Part shown: piece by piece, positions 36,451 to 50,293 of the stretch
Numbering within the stretch: position 1 is the stretch's first letter
How the letters are laid out: the number at the start of each line of letters is the position of its first letter
From: Lepidurus packardi
Taxonomy: Eukaryota > Arthropoda > Branchiopoda > Notostraca > Triopsidae
Direction of reading: 5' to 3'
DNA: 64,000 nucleotides
Assembly (NCBI GenBank): GCA_023053545.1
Contig: JAKZAN010000101.1
Span: 52,737-116,736 of the forward strand
Notes under the pieces: generated by a model
Database searches by the model: none
Told to the model about the DNA's origin: nothing
Seen by the model: only the letters and a program-made list of their open reading frames with translations
Translations under genes and position numbers: made by a program

Positions 36451-38629
36451 TAATTAAGGAATTAATTCAGTCCGTAAGGAATTAATTCAGTCCGTAAGGA
36501 ATTAATTCAGTCCGTAAGGAATAAGTTCAGTACGTAACGATTTAATTCAGTCCGTAAGGAATTAATTCAGTAAGAACGGAATTCAATAAACCCTAAAGAA
36601 TTAATTCAGTCCGTAAGGAAATAATTAAGTCCATAATGAATTAATTCAGTCCGTAAGGAATTAATTCAGTCCGTAAGGAATTAATTAAATCCGTACGGAA
36701 TTAATTCAGTCCGTAAGGAATTAATTAAGTACGTAATGAATTAATTCAGTCCGTAAGGATTTAATTCAGTCCGTAAGGTATTAATTCAGTCCGTAAGGTA
36801 TTAATTCAATCCGTAAGGAATTAATTCAGTCCGTATGAAATTAATTCAGTCCGTAAGGAATTAATTAATGAATTAATTCAGACCGTAAGGAATTAATTAA
36901 GTACGTAAGGAATTAATTAAGTCCGAAAGGAATAAATTCAGTCCGTAAGGAATTAATTAAGTACGTAAGGAACTAATTCAGTCCGTAAGGAATTAATTCA
37001 GTCCGTAAGGAATTAATTCAGTCCGTAAGGAATTAATTCAGTCCGTAAGGAATAAGTTCATTACGTAAGGAATTAATTCAGTCCGTAATCGACTAATTAA
37101 GTCCGGAATGAATTAATTCAGTCCGTATGAAATTAATTCAGTCCGTAAGGAATTAATTAAGGAATTAATTTAGTCGGTAAGGAATTAATTCAGTCCGTAA
37201 GGAATTAATTCAGTCCGTAAGGAATTATTTCAGTCCGTACTTAATTAATTAATTCATTCCTTACGGAATTAATTAAGTCCATAAGGAATTAATTCAGTCC
37301 GTAAGGAATTAATTCAGTCCGTAAGGAACTAATTAAGTCCGAAAGGAATTAATTCAGTCCGTAAGGAACTAATTCAGTCCGTAAGGAATTAATTCAGTCC
37401 GTAAGGATTTAATTCAGTCCGTAAGTTACTAATTCAGTCCGTAATCGACTAATTAAGTCCGAAAAGAATTAATTCAGTCCGTATGAAATTAATTCAATCC
37501 GTAAGGAATTAATTAATGAATTAATTCAGTCCGTAAGGAATTAATTCAGTCCGTAAGGAATTAATTCAGTCCGTAATAAATTAATTAAGTCCGTAATGAA
37601 TTAATTCAGTCCGTATGAAATTAATTCAGTCCGTAAGGAATTAATTCAGTCCGTAAGGAATTAATTCAGTCCGTAAGGAATTAATTCAGTCCGTAAGGAA
37701 TTATTTCAGTCCGTAATTAATAAATTCATTCCTTACGGAATTAATTAAGTCCATAAGGAATTAATTCATTCTGTAAGGATTTAATTAAGTCCGTAACGAA
37801 TTAATTCAGTCCGTAAGGAATTAATTCAGTCCGAAAGGAATTAATTCAGTCTGTAAGGAATAAATTCAGTCCGTAAGGAATTAATTCAGTCCGTAAGGAA
37901 TTATTTCAGTCCGTAATTAATTAATTCATTCCTTACTGAATTAATTAAGTCCATAAGGAATTAATTCAGTCTGTAAGGATTTAATTACGTCCGTAATGAA
38001 TTAATTCAGTCCGAAATCGATTAATTTAGTCCGTAATGAATTAATTCAGTCCGTAAGGAATTAATTCAGTCCGAAGGAATTAATTCAATCCGTAAGGAAT
38101 TAATTCAGTCCGTAAGGAATTAATTCAGTTCGTAAGGTATTAATTCAGTCCGTAAGGAATTAATTCAGTCCGTAAGGAATTAATTCAGTCCGTAAGGAAT
38201 TAATTCAGTCCGTAAGGAATAAGTTCAGTACGTAAGGAATTAATTCAGTCCGTAATAAATTAATTAAGTCCGTAATGAATTAATTCAGTCCGTATAAAAT
38301 TAATTCAGTCCGTAAGGAATTAATTCAGTAAGAACGGAATTCAATAAATCCTAAAGAATTAATTCAGTCCGTAAGGAAATAATTCAGTCCGTAAGGAATT
38401 AATTCAGTCCGTAAGGAATTATTTCAATCCGTAATTAATTCATTCATTCCTTACGGAATTAATTAAGTCCATAATGAATTAATTCAGTCCGTAAGGAATT
38501 AATTCAGTCCGTAAGGAATTAACTAAATCCGTACGGAATTAATTCAGTCCGTAAGGAATTAATTAAGTACGTAAGGAATTAATTCAGTCCGTAAGGATTT
38601 AATTCAGTCCGTAAGGTATTAATTCAGTC

Positions 38630-41330
38630 CGTAAGGAATTAATTCAGTCCGTAAGCAATTAATTCAGTCCGTAAGGAATAACTTCAGTACGTAGGGAAAT
38701 AATTCAGTCCGTAATTTATTAATTAAGTCCGTAATGAATTAATTTAATCCGTAAGGAATTAATAAAATCCGTACGGAATTAATTCATTCCGTAATACATT
38801 AATTCAGTCCGTAAGGAATTAATTCAGTCCGTAAGGAATTATTTCAGTCCGTAATTAATTCATTCATTCCTTACGGAATTAATTAAATCCATAATGAATT
38901 AATTCAGTCCGTAAGGAATTAATTCAGTCCGTAAGGAATTAATTAAATCCGTAAAGAATTAATTCCGTCCGTAAGGAATTAATTAGGTCCGTAAGGAATT
39001 AATTCAGTCCGTAAGGAATTAATTCAGTCCGTAATGAATTAATTCAGTCCGTAAGGAATTAATTTAGTCCGTAAGGAATTAATTAAGTCCGTAAGGAATT
39101 AATTAAGTCCGTAAGGAATTAATTAAGTCCGTAAGGAATTAGGTAAGTCCGTAAGGATTTAATTCAGTCCGTAAGGTATTAATTCAATCCGTAAGGAATT
39201 AATTCAGTCCGTAAGGAAATAATTCAGTACGTAAGGAAATAATTCAGTCCGTAAGTAATTAATTCAGTCCGTATGAAATTAATTCAGTCCGTAAGGAATT
39301 AATTAAGGAAATAATTCAGTCCGTAAGGAATTAATTCAGTCCGCAAGGAATTAATTCAGTCCGTAAGGAATTAATTCAGTCCGTAAGCAATTAATTCAGT
39401 CCGTAAGGAATAACTTCAGTACGTAGGGAAATAATTCAGTCCGTAATTTATTAATTAAGTCCGTAATGAATTAATTTAATCCGTAAGGAATTAATTAAGT
39501 CCGTAATGAATTAATTTAATCCGTAAGGAATTAATAAAATCCGTACGGAATTAATTCATTCCGTAATACATTAATTCAGTCCGTAAGGAATTAATTCAGT
39601 CCGTAAGGAATTATTTCAGTCCGTAATTAATTCATTCATTCCTTACGGAATTAATTAAATCCATAATGAATTAATTCAGTCCGTAAGGAATTAATTCAGT
39701 CCGTAAGGAATTAATTAAATCCGTAAAGAATTAATTCCGTCCGTAAGGAATTAATTAGGTCCGTAAGGAATTAATTCAGTCCGTAAGGAATTAATTCAGT
39801 CCGTAATGAATTAATTCAGTCCGTAAGGAATTAATTTAGTCCGTAAGGAATTAATTAAGTCCGTAAGGAATTAATTAAGTCCGTAAGGAATTAATTAAGT
39901 CCGTAAGGAATTAGGTAAGTCCGTAAGGATTTAATTCAGTCCGTAAGGTATTAATTCAATCCGTAAGGAATTAATTCAGTCCGTAAGGAAATAATTCAGT
40001 ACGTAAGGAAATAATTCAGTCCGTAAGTAATTAATTCAGTCCGTATGAAATTAATTCAGTCCGTAAGGAATTAATTAAGGAAATAATTCAGTCCGTAAGG
40101 AATTAATTCAGTCCGCAAGGAATTAATTCAGTCCGTAAGGAATAACTTCAGTTCGTAAGGAAATAATACAGTCCGTAATGGATTAATTAAGTCCGTAATG
40201 AATTAATTCAGTCCGCAAGGAATTAATAAAATCACTACGGAATTAATTCAGACCGTAAGGAATTAATTAAGTACGTAAGGAATAAATTAAGTCCGAAAGG
40301 AATAAATTCAGTCCGTAAGGAATTAATTAATTACGTAAGGAACTAATTCAGTCCGTAAGGAATTAATTCAGTCCGTAAGGAATTAATTCAGTCCGTAAGG
40401 AATTAATTCAGTCCGTAAGGAATAAGTTCATTACGTAAGGAATTAATTCAGTCCGTAATCGACTAATTAATTCCGAAATGAATTAATTCAGTCCGTAAGG
40501 AAATAATTCAGTCCGTAAGGAATTAATTCAGTCCGTAAGGAATTAATTAAATCCGTAAAGAATTAATTCCGTCCGTAAGGAATTAATTAGGTCCGTAAGG
40601 AATTAATTCAGTCCGTAAGGAATTAATTCAGTCCGTAATGAATTAATTCAGTCCGTAAGGAATTAATTTAGTCCGTAAGGAATTAATTAAGTCCGTAAGG
40701 AATTAATTAAGTCCGTAAGGAATTAATTAAGTCCGTAAGGAATTAGGTAAGTCCGTAAGGATTTAATTCAGTCCGTAAGGTATTAATTCAATCCGTAAGG
40801 AATTAATTCAGTCCGTAAGGAAATAATTCAGTACGTAAGGAAATAATTCAGTCCGTAAGTAATTAATTCAGTCCGTATGAAATTAATTCAGTCCGTAAGG
40901 AATTAATTAAGGAAATAATTCAGTCCGTAAGGAATTAATTCAGTCCGCAAGGAATTAATTCAGTCCGTAAGGAATTACTTCAGTTCGTAAGGAAATAATA
41001 CAGTCCGTAATGGATTAATTAAGTCCGTAATGAATTAATTCAGTCCGCAAGGAATTAATAAAATCACTACGGAATTAATTCAGACCGTAAGGAATTAATT
41101 AAGTACGTAAGGAATAAATTAAGTCCGAAAGGAATAAATTCAGTCCGTAAGGAATTAATTAATTACGTAAGGAACTAATTCAGTCCGTAAGGAATTAATT
41201 CAGTCCGTAAGGAATTAATTCAGTCCGTAAGGAATTAATTCAGTCCGTAAGGAATAAGTTCATTACGTAAGGAATTAATTCAGTCCGTAATCGACTAATT
41301 AATTCCGAAATGAATTAATTCAGTCCGTAA
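38630..41330 (+). repeat. Tandem higher-order repeat, 772/832 bp offsets, three partial copies
   Basis: The AATTAGGTAAG landmark occurs at 39137, 39909 and 40741 (offsets 772 and 832). GTAATACATT occurs at 38791 and 39563 (772), and AAATAATACAG at 40161 and 40993 (832). Two successive unequal duplications with different breakpoints explain this. A further relative lies near 45.5-46.5 kb. Confidence 0.8.
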
Positions 41331-44300
41331 GGAAATAATTCAGTCCGTAAGGAATTAATTCAGTCCGTAAGGAATTATTTCAATCCGTAATTAATTCATT
41401 CATTCCTTACGGAATTAATTAAGTCCATAATGAATTAATTCAGTCCGTAAGGAATTAATTCAGTCCGTAAGGAATTAATTAAATCCGTACGGAATTAATT
41501 CAGTCCGTAAGGAATTAATTAAGTACGTAAGGAATTAATTCAGTCCGTAAGGATTTAATTCAGTCCGTAAGGTATTAATTCAGTCCGTAAGGAATTAATT
41601 CAGTCCGTAATTAATTCATTCATTCCTTACGGAATTAATTAAGTCCATAATGAATTAATTCAGTCCGTAAGGAATTAATTCAGTCCGTAAGGAATTAATT
41701 AAATCCATAAAGAATTAATTCCGTCCGTAAGGAATTAATTAGGTCCGTAAGGAATTAATTCAGTCCGTAAGGAATTAATTCAGTCCGTAATGAATTAATT
41801 CAGTCCGTAAGGAATTAATTTAGTCCGTAAGGAATTAATTAAGTCCGTAAGGAATTAATTAAGTACGTAAGGAATTAATTAAGTCCGTAAGGAATTAGTT
41901 AAGTCCGTAAGGATTTAATTCAGTCCGTAAGGTATTAATTCAATCCGTAAGGAATTAATTCAGTCCGTAAGGAAATAATTCAGTACGTAAGGAAATAATT
42001 CAGTCCGTAAGTAATTAATTCAGTCCGTATGAAATTAATTCAGTCCGTAAGGAATTAATTAATGAAATAATTCAGTCCGTAAGGAATTAATTCAGTCCGC
42101 AAGGAATTAATTCAGTCCGTAAGGAATAACTTCAGTTCGTAAGGAAATAATTCAGTCCGTAATGGATTAATTAAGTCCGTAATGAATTAATTCAGTCCGC
42201 AAGGAATTAATAAAATCACTACGGAATTAATTCAGACCGTAAGGAATTTATTAAGTACGTAAGGAATTAATTAAGTCCGAAAGGAATAAATTCAGTCCGT
42301 AAGGAATTAATTAAGTACGTAAGGAACTAATTCAGTCCGTAAGGAATTAATTCAGTCCGTAAGGAATTAATTCAGTCCGTAAGGAAATAATTCAGTCCGT
42401 AAGGAATAAGTTCATTACGTAAGGAATTAATTCAGTCCGTAATCGACTAATTAAGTCCGAAATGAATTAATTCAGTCCGTATGAAATTAATTCAGTCCGT
42501 AAGGAATTAATTAAGGAATTAATTTAGTCGGTAAGGAATTAATTCAGTCCGTAAGGAATTAATTCAGTCCGTAAGGAATTATTTCAGTCCGTACTTAATT
42601 AATTAATTCATTCCTTACGGAATTAATTAAGTCCATAAGGAATTAATTCAGTCCGTAAGGAATTAATTCAGTCCGTAAGGAACTAATTAAGTCCGAAAGG
42701 AATTAATTCAGTCCGTAAGGAACTAATTCAGTCCGTAAGGAATTAATTCAGTCCGTAAGGATTTAATTAAGTCCGTAATGAATTCATTCAGTCCGTAAGG
42801 AATTAATTCAGTCCATAAGGAATTAATTCAGTCCGTAAGGAATTAATTCAGTCCGTAAGGAATTATTTCAGTCCGTAATTAATTAATTCATTCCTTACGG
42901 AATTAATTAAGTCCATAAGGAATTAATTCAGCCTGTAAGGATTTAATTACGTCCGTAATGAATTCATTCAGTCCGAAATCGATTAATTAAGTCCGTAATG
43001 AATTAATTCAGTCCGTATGAAATTAATTCAGTCCGTAAGGAATTAATTCAGTCCGTTTGAAATTAATCCAGTCCGTAAGGAATTAATTAAGGAAGTAATT
43101 CATTCCGTAAGGAATTAATTCAGTCCGTAAGGAATTAATTCAGTCCGTAAGGAATTATTTCAGTGCGTAATTAATTAATTCATTCCTTACGGGATTAATT
43201 AAATCCATAAGGATTTAATTCAGTCCGTAAGGAATTAATTCAGTCCATAAGGAATTAATTCAGTCCGTAAGGAATAAGTTCAGTACGTAAGGAATTAATT
43301 CAGTCCGTAATAAATTAATTAAGTCCGTAATGAATTAATTCAGTCCGTATGAAATTAATTCAGTCCGTAAGGAATTCATTCAGTCCGTAAGGATTTAATT
43401 CAGTCCGTAAGGAATTAATCCAGTCCGTAAGGAATAAGTTCATTACGTGAGGAATTATTTCAGTCCGTAATCGATTAATTAAGTCCGAAATGAATTAATT
43501 CAGTCCGTGTGAAATTAATTCAGTCCGTAAGGAATTAATTAAGGAATTAATTCAGTCCGTAAGGAATTAATTCAGCCCGTAAGGAATTAATTCAGTCCGT
43601 AAGGAATTAATTCAGTCCGTAAGGAATTATTTCAGTCCGTAAGGAATAAATTCAGTCCGTAAGGAATTAATTCAGTCCGTAAGGATTTAATTCAGTCCGT
43701 AAGGTATTAATTCAGTCCGTAAGGAATTAATTCAGTCCGTAAGGAATTAATTCAGTCCGTAAGGAATTAATTCAGTCCGTAAGGAATAAGTTCAGTACGT
43801 AACGATTTAATTCAGTCCGTAAGGAATTAATTCAGTAAGAACGGAATTCAATAAACCCTAAAGAATTAATTCAGTCCGTAAGGAAATAATTCAGTCCGTA
43901 AGGAATTAATTCAGTCCGTAAGGAATTATTTCAATCCGTAATTAATTCATTCATTCCTTACGGAATTAATTAAGTCCATAATGAATTAATTCAGTCCGTA
44001 AGGAATTAATTCAGTCCGTAAGGAATTAATTAAATCCGTACGGAATTAATTCAGTCCGTAAGGAATTAATTAAGTACGTAAGGAATTAATTCAGTCCGTA
44101 AGGATTTAATTCAGTCCGTAAGGTATTAATTCAGTCCGTAAGGAATTAATTAAATCCGTAAAGAATTAATTCCGTCCGTAAGGAATTAATTAGGTCCGTA
44201 AGGAATTAATTCAGTCCGTAAGGAATTAATTCAGTCCGTAATGAATTAATTCAGTCCGTAAGGAATTAATTTAGTCCGTAAGGAATTAATTAAGTCCGTA

Positions 44301-44565
44301 AGGAATTAATTAAGTCCGTAAGGAATTAATTAAGTCCGTAAGGAATTAGATAAGTCCGTAAGGATTTAATTCAGTCCGTAAGGTATTAATTCAATCCGTA
44401 AGGAATTAATTCAGTCCGTAAGGAAATAATTCAGTACGTAAGGAAATAATTCAGTCCGTAAGTAATTAATTCAGTCCGTATGAAATTAATTCAGTCCGTA
44501 AGGAATTAATTAATGAAATAATTCAGTCCGTAAGGAATTAATTCAGTCCGTATGAAATTAATTCA
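41205..44565 (+). repeat. Segmental duplication, copy A (pairs with 46933-50293)
   Basis: About 3.36 kb of array in which every checked landmark recurs at exactly +5,728 bp: GTACTTAATT 42591/48319, GCCTGTAAGG 42931/48659, GTCCGTTTGA 43051/48779, GTGCGTAA 43163/48891, GTCCGTGTGA 43503/49231, ATAAACCC 43851/49579 and GAATTAGATA 44343/50071. Homology then continues from 44565 to about 45520 with +7,191 bp (for example CCGGAATG 44980/52171) because copy B has an extra insertion. Confidence 0.85.
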
Positions 44566-46932
44566 GTCCGTAAGGAATTAATTAATGAAATAATTCAGTC
44601 CGTAAGGAATTAATTCAGTCCGCAAGGAATTAATTCAGTCCGTAAGGAATAACTTCAGTTCGTAAGGAAATAATTCAGTCCGTAATGGATTAATTAAGTT
44701 CGTAATGAATTAATTCAGTCCGCAAGGAATTAATAAAATCACTACGGAATTAATTCAGACCGTAAGGAATTAATTAAGTACGTAAGGAATTAATTAAGTC
44801 CGAAAGGAATAAATTCAGTCCGTAAGGAATTAATTAAGTACGTAAGGAACTAATTCAGTCCGTAAGGAATTAATTCAGTCCGTAAGGAATTAATTCAGTC
44901 CGTAAGGAATTAATTCAGTCCGTAAGGAATAAGTTCATTACGTAAGGAATTAATTCAGTCCGTAATCGACTAATTAAGTCCGGAATGAATTAATTCAGTC
45001 CGTATGAAATTAATTCAGTCCGTAAGGAATTAATTAAGGAATTAATTTAGTCGGTAAGGAATTAATTCAGTCCGTAAGGAATTAATTCAGTCCGTAAGGA
45101 ATTATTTCAGTCCGTACTTAATTAATTAATTCATTCCTTACGGACTTAATTAAGTCCATAAGGAATTAATTCAGTCCGTAAGGAATTAATTCAGTCCGTA
45201 AGGAACTAATTAAGTCCGAAAGGAATTAATTCAGTCCGTAAGGAACTAATTCAGTCCGTAAGGAATTAATTCAGTCCGTAAGGATTTAATTCAGTCCGTA
45301 AGTTATTAATTCAGTCCGTAATCGACTAATTAAGTCCGAAAAAAATTAATTCAGTCCGTATGAAATTAATTCAGTCCGTAAGGAATTAATTAATGAATTA
45401 ATTCAGTCCGTAAGGAATTAATTCAGTCCGTAATAAATTAATTAAGTCCGTAATGAATTAATTCAGTCCGTATGAAATTAATTCAGTCCGTAAGGAATTA
45501 ATTCAGTCCGTAAGGAATTAATTCAGTCCGTAAGGAAATAATTCAGTACGTAAGGAAATAATTCAGTCCGTAAGTAATTAATTCAGTCCGTATGAAATTA
45601 ATTCAGTCCGTAAGGAATTAATTAAGGAAATAATTCAGTCCGTAAGGAATTAATTCAGTCCGCAAGGAATTAATTCAGTCCGTAAGGAATTAATTCAGTC
45701 CGTAAGCAATTAATTCAGTCCGTAAGGAATAACTTCAGTACGTAGGGAAATAATTCAGTCCGTAATTTATTAATTAAGTCCGTAATGAATTAATTTGATC
45801 CGTAAGGAATTAATAAAATCCGTACGGAATTAATTCATTCCGTAATACATTAATTCAGTCCGTAAGGAATTAATTCAGTCCGTAAGGAATTATTTCAGTC
45901 CGTAATTAATTCATTCATTCCTTACGGAATTAATTAAATCCATAATGAATTAATTCAGTCCGTAAGGAATTAATTTAGTCCGTAAGGAATTAATTAAATC
46001 CGTAAAGAATTAATTCCGTCCGTAAGGAATTAATTAGGTCCGTAAGGAATTAATTCAGTCCGTAAGGAATTAATTCAGTCCGTAATGAATTAATTCAGTC
46101 CGTAAGGAATTAATTTAGTCCGTAAGGAATTAATTAAGTCCGTAAGGAATTAATTAAGTCCGTAAGGAATTAATTAAGTCCGTAAGGAATTAGGTAAGTC
46201 CGTAAGGATTTAATTCAGTCCGTAAGGTATTAATTCAATCCGTAAGGAATTAATTCAGTCCGTAAGGAAATAATTTAGTACGTAAGGAAATAATTCAGTC
46301 CGTAAGTAATTAATTCAGTCCGTATGAAATTAATTCAGTCCGTAAGGAATTAATTAAGGAAATAATTCAGTCCGTAAGGAATTAATTCAGTCCGCAAGGA
46401 ATTAATTCAGTCCGTAAGGAATAACTTCAGTTCGTAAGGAAATAATACAGTCCGTAATGGATTAATTAAGTCCGTAATGAATTAATTCAGTCCGCAAGGA
46501 ATTAATAAAATCACTACGGAATTAATTCAGTCCGTAAGGAATTATTTCAATCCGTAATTAATTAATTCATTCCTTACGGAATTAATTAAGTCCATAATGA
46601 ATTAATTCAGTCCGTAAGGAATTAATTCAGTCCGTAAGGAATTAATTAAATCCGTACGGAATTAATTCAGTCCGTAAGGAATTAATTAAGTACGTAAGGA
46701 ATTAATTCAGTCCGTAAGAATTTAATTCAGTCCGTAAGGTATTAATTCAGTCCGTAAGGAATTAATTCAGTCCGTAATTAATTCATTCATTCCTTACGGA
46801 ATTAATTAAGTCCATAATGAATTAATTCAGTCCGTAAGGAATTAATTCAGTCCGTAAGGAATTAATTAAATCCATAAAGAATTAATTCCGTCCGTAAGGA
46901 ATTAATTAGGTCCGTAAAGAAATTAATTAAGT

Positions 46933-49900
46933 CCGTAAGGAATTAATTAAGTCCGTAAGGAATTAATTCAGTCCGTAAGGAATAAGTTCATTACGTAAGG
47001 AATTAATTCAGTCCGTAATCGACTAATTAATTCCGAAATGAATTAATTCAGTCCGTAAGGAAATAATTCAGTCCGTAAGGAATTAATTCAGTCCGTAAGG
47101 AATTATTTCAATCCGTAATTAATTCATTCATTCCTTACGGAATTAATTAAGTCCATAATGAATTAATTCAGTCCGTAAGGAATTAATTCAGTCCGTAAGG
47201 AATTAATTAAATCCGTACGGAATTAATTCAGTCCGTAAGGAATTAATTAAGTACGTAAGGAATTAATTCAGTCCGTAAGGATTTAATTCAGTCCGTAAGG
47301 TATTAATTCAGTCCGTAAGGAATTAATTCAGTCCGTAATTAATTCATTCATTCCTTACGGAATTAATTAAGTCCATAATGAATTAATTCAGTCCGTAAGG
47401 AATTAATTCAGTCCGTAAGGAATTAATTAAATCCATAAAGAATTAATTCCGTCCGTAAGGAATTAATTAGGTCCGTAAGGAATTAATTCAGTCCGTAAGG
47501 AATTAATTCAGTCCGTAATGAATTAATTCAGTCCGTAAGGAATTAATTTAGTCCGTAAGGAATTAATTAAGTCCGTAAGGAATTAATTAAGTCCGTAAGG
47601 AATTAATTAAGTCCGTAAGGAATTAGTTAAGTCCGTAAGGATTTAATTCAGTCCGTAAGGTATTAATTCAATCCGTAAGGAATTAATTCAGTCCGTAAGG
47701 AAATAATTCAGTACGTAAGGAAATAATTCAGTCCGTAAGTAATTAATTCAGTCCGTATGAAATTAATTCAGTCCGTAAGGAATTAATTAATGAAATAATT
47801 CAGTCCGTAAGGAATTAATTCAGTCCGCAAGGAATTAATTCAGTCCGTAAGGAATAACTTCAGTTCGTAAGGAAATAATTCAGTCCGTAATGGATTAATT
47901 AAGTCCGTAATGAATTAATTCAGTCCGCAAGGAATTAATAAAATCACTACGGAATTAATTCAGACCGTAAGGAATTTATTAAGTACGTAAGGAATTAATT
48001 AAGTCCGAAAGGAATAAATTCAGTCCGTAAGGAATTAATTAAGTACGTAAGGAACTAATTCAGTCCGTAAGGAATTAATTCAGTCCGTAAGGAATTAATT
48101 CAGTCCGTAAGGAAATAATTCAGTCCGTAAGGAATAAGTTCATTACGTAAGGAATTAATTCAGTCCGTAATCGACTAATTAAGTCCGAAATGAATTAATT
48201 CAGTCCGTATGAAATTAATTCAGTCCGTAAGGAATTAATTAAGGAATTAATTTAGTCGGTAAGGAATTAATTCAGTCCGTAAGGAATTAATTCAGTCCGT
48301 AAGGAATTATTTCAGTCCGTACTTAATTAATTAATTCATTCCTTACGGAATTAATTAAGTCCATAAGGAATTAATTCAGTCCGTAAGGAATTAATTCAGT
48401 CCGTAAGGAACTAATTAAGTCCGAAAGGAATTAATTCAGTCCGTAAGGAACTAATTCAGTCCGTAAGGAATTAATTCAGTCCGTAAGGATTTAATTAAGT
48501 CCGTAATGAATTCATTCAGTCCGTAAGGAATTAATTCAGTCCATAAGGAATTAATTCAGTCCGTAAGGAATTAATTCAGTCCGTAAGGAATTATTGCAGT
48601 CCGTAATTAATTAATTCATTCCTTACGGAATTAATTAAGTCCATAAGGAATTAATTCAGCCTGTAAGGATTTAATTACGTCCGTAATGAATTCATTCAGT
48701 CCGAAATCGATTAATTAAGTCCGTAATGAATTAATTCAGTCCGTATGAAATTAATTCAGTCCGTAAGGAATTAATTCAGTCCGTTTGAAATTAATCCAGT
48801 CCGTAAGGAATTAATTAAGGAAGTAATTCATTCCGTAAGGAATTAATTCAGTCCGTAAGGAATTAATTCAGTCCGTAAGGAATTATTTCAGTGCGTAATT
48901 AATTAATTCATTCCTTGCGGGATTAATTAAATCCATAAGGATTTAATTCAGTCCGTAAGGAATTAATTCAGTCCATAAGGAATTAATTCAGTCCGTAAGG
49001 AATAAGTTCAGTACGTAAGGAATTAATTCAGTCCGTAATAAATTAATTAAGTCCGTAATGAATTAATTCAGTCCGTAAGAAATTAATTCAGTCCGTAAGG
49101 AATTCATTCAGTCCGTAAGGATTTAATTCAGTCCGTAAGGAATTAATCCAGTCCGTAAGGAATAAGTTCATTACGTGAGGAATTATTTCAGTCCGTAATC
49201 GATTAATTAAGTCCGAAATGAATTAATTCAGTCCGTGTGAAATTAATTCAGTCCGTAAGGAATTAATTAAGGAATTAATTCAGTCCGTAAGGAATTAATT
49301 CAGCCCGTAAGGAATTAATTCAGTCCGTAAGGAATTAATTCAGTCCGTAAGGAATTATTTCAGTCCGTAAGGAATAAATTCAGTCCGTAAGGAATTAATT
49401 CAGTCCGTAAGGATTTAATTCAGTCCGTAAGGTATTAATTCAGTCCGTAAGGAATTAATTCAGTCCGTAAGGAATTAATTCAGTCCGTAAGGAATTAATT
49501 CAGTCCGTAAGGAATAAGTTCAGTACGTAACGATTTAATTCAGTCCGTAAGGAATTAATTCAGTAAGAACGGAATTCAATAAACCCTAAAGAATTAATTC
49601 AGTCCGTAAGGAAATAATTCAGTCCGTAAGGAATTAATTCAGTCCGTAAGGAATTATTTCAATCCGTAATTAATTCATTCATTCCTTACGGAATTAATTA
49701 AGTCCATAATGAATTAATTCAGTCCGTAAGGAATTAATTCAGTCCGTAAGGAATTAATTAAATCCGTACGGAATTAATTCAGTCCGTAAGGAATTAATTA
49801 AGTACGTAAGGAATTAATTCAGTCCGTAAGGATTTAATTCAGTCCGTAAGGTATTAATTCAGTCCGTAAGGAATTAATTAAATCCGTAAAGAATTAATTC

Positions 49901-50293
49901 CGTCCGTAAGGAATTAATTAGGTCCGTAAGGAATTAATTCAGTCCATAAGGAATTAATTCAGTCCGTAATGAATTAATTCAGTCCGTAAGGAATTAATTT
50001 AGTCCGTAAGGAATTAATTAAGTCCGTAAGGAATTAATTAAGTCCGTAAGAAATTAATTAAGTCCGTAAGGAATTAGATAAGTCCGTAAGGATTTAATTC
50101 AGTCCGTAAGGTATTAATTCAATCCGTAAGGAATTAATCCAGTCCGTAAGGAAATAATTCAGTACGTAAGGAAATAATTCAGTCCGTAAGTAATTAATTC
50201 AGTCCGTATGAAATTAATTCAGTCCGTAAGGAATTAATTAATGAAATAATTCAGTCCGTAAGGAATTAATTCAGTCCGTATGAAATTAATTCA
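46933..50293 (+). repeat. Segmental duplication, copy B (pairs with 41205-44565)
   Basis: Second copy at +5,728 bp with no net indel across about 3.4 kb, so it is young or homogenised. Small differences are visible by eye, such as TTGCAG for TTTCAG near 48595 and CCTTGCGG for CCTTACGG near 48914. Its right end runs into a further tandem copy of its last 1,463 bp; the rest of the homology to copy A resumes near 51756. Confidence 0.85.
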
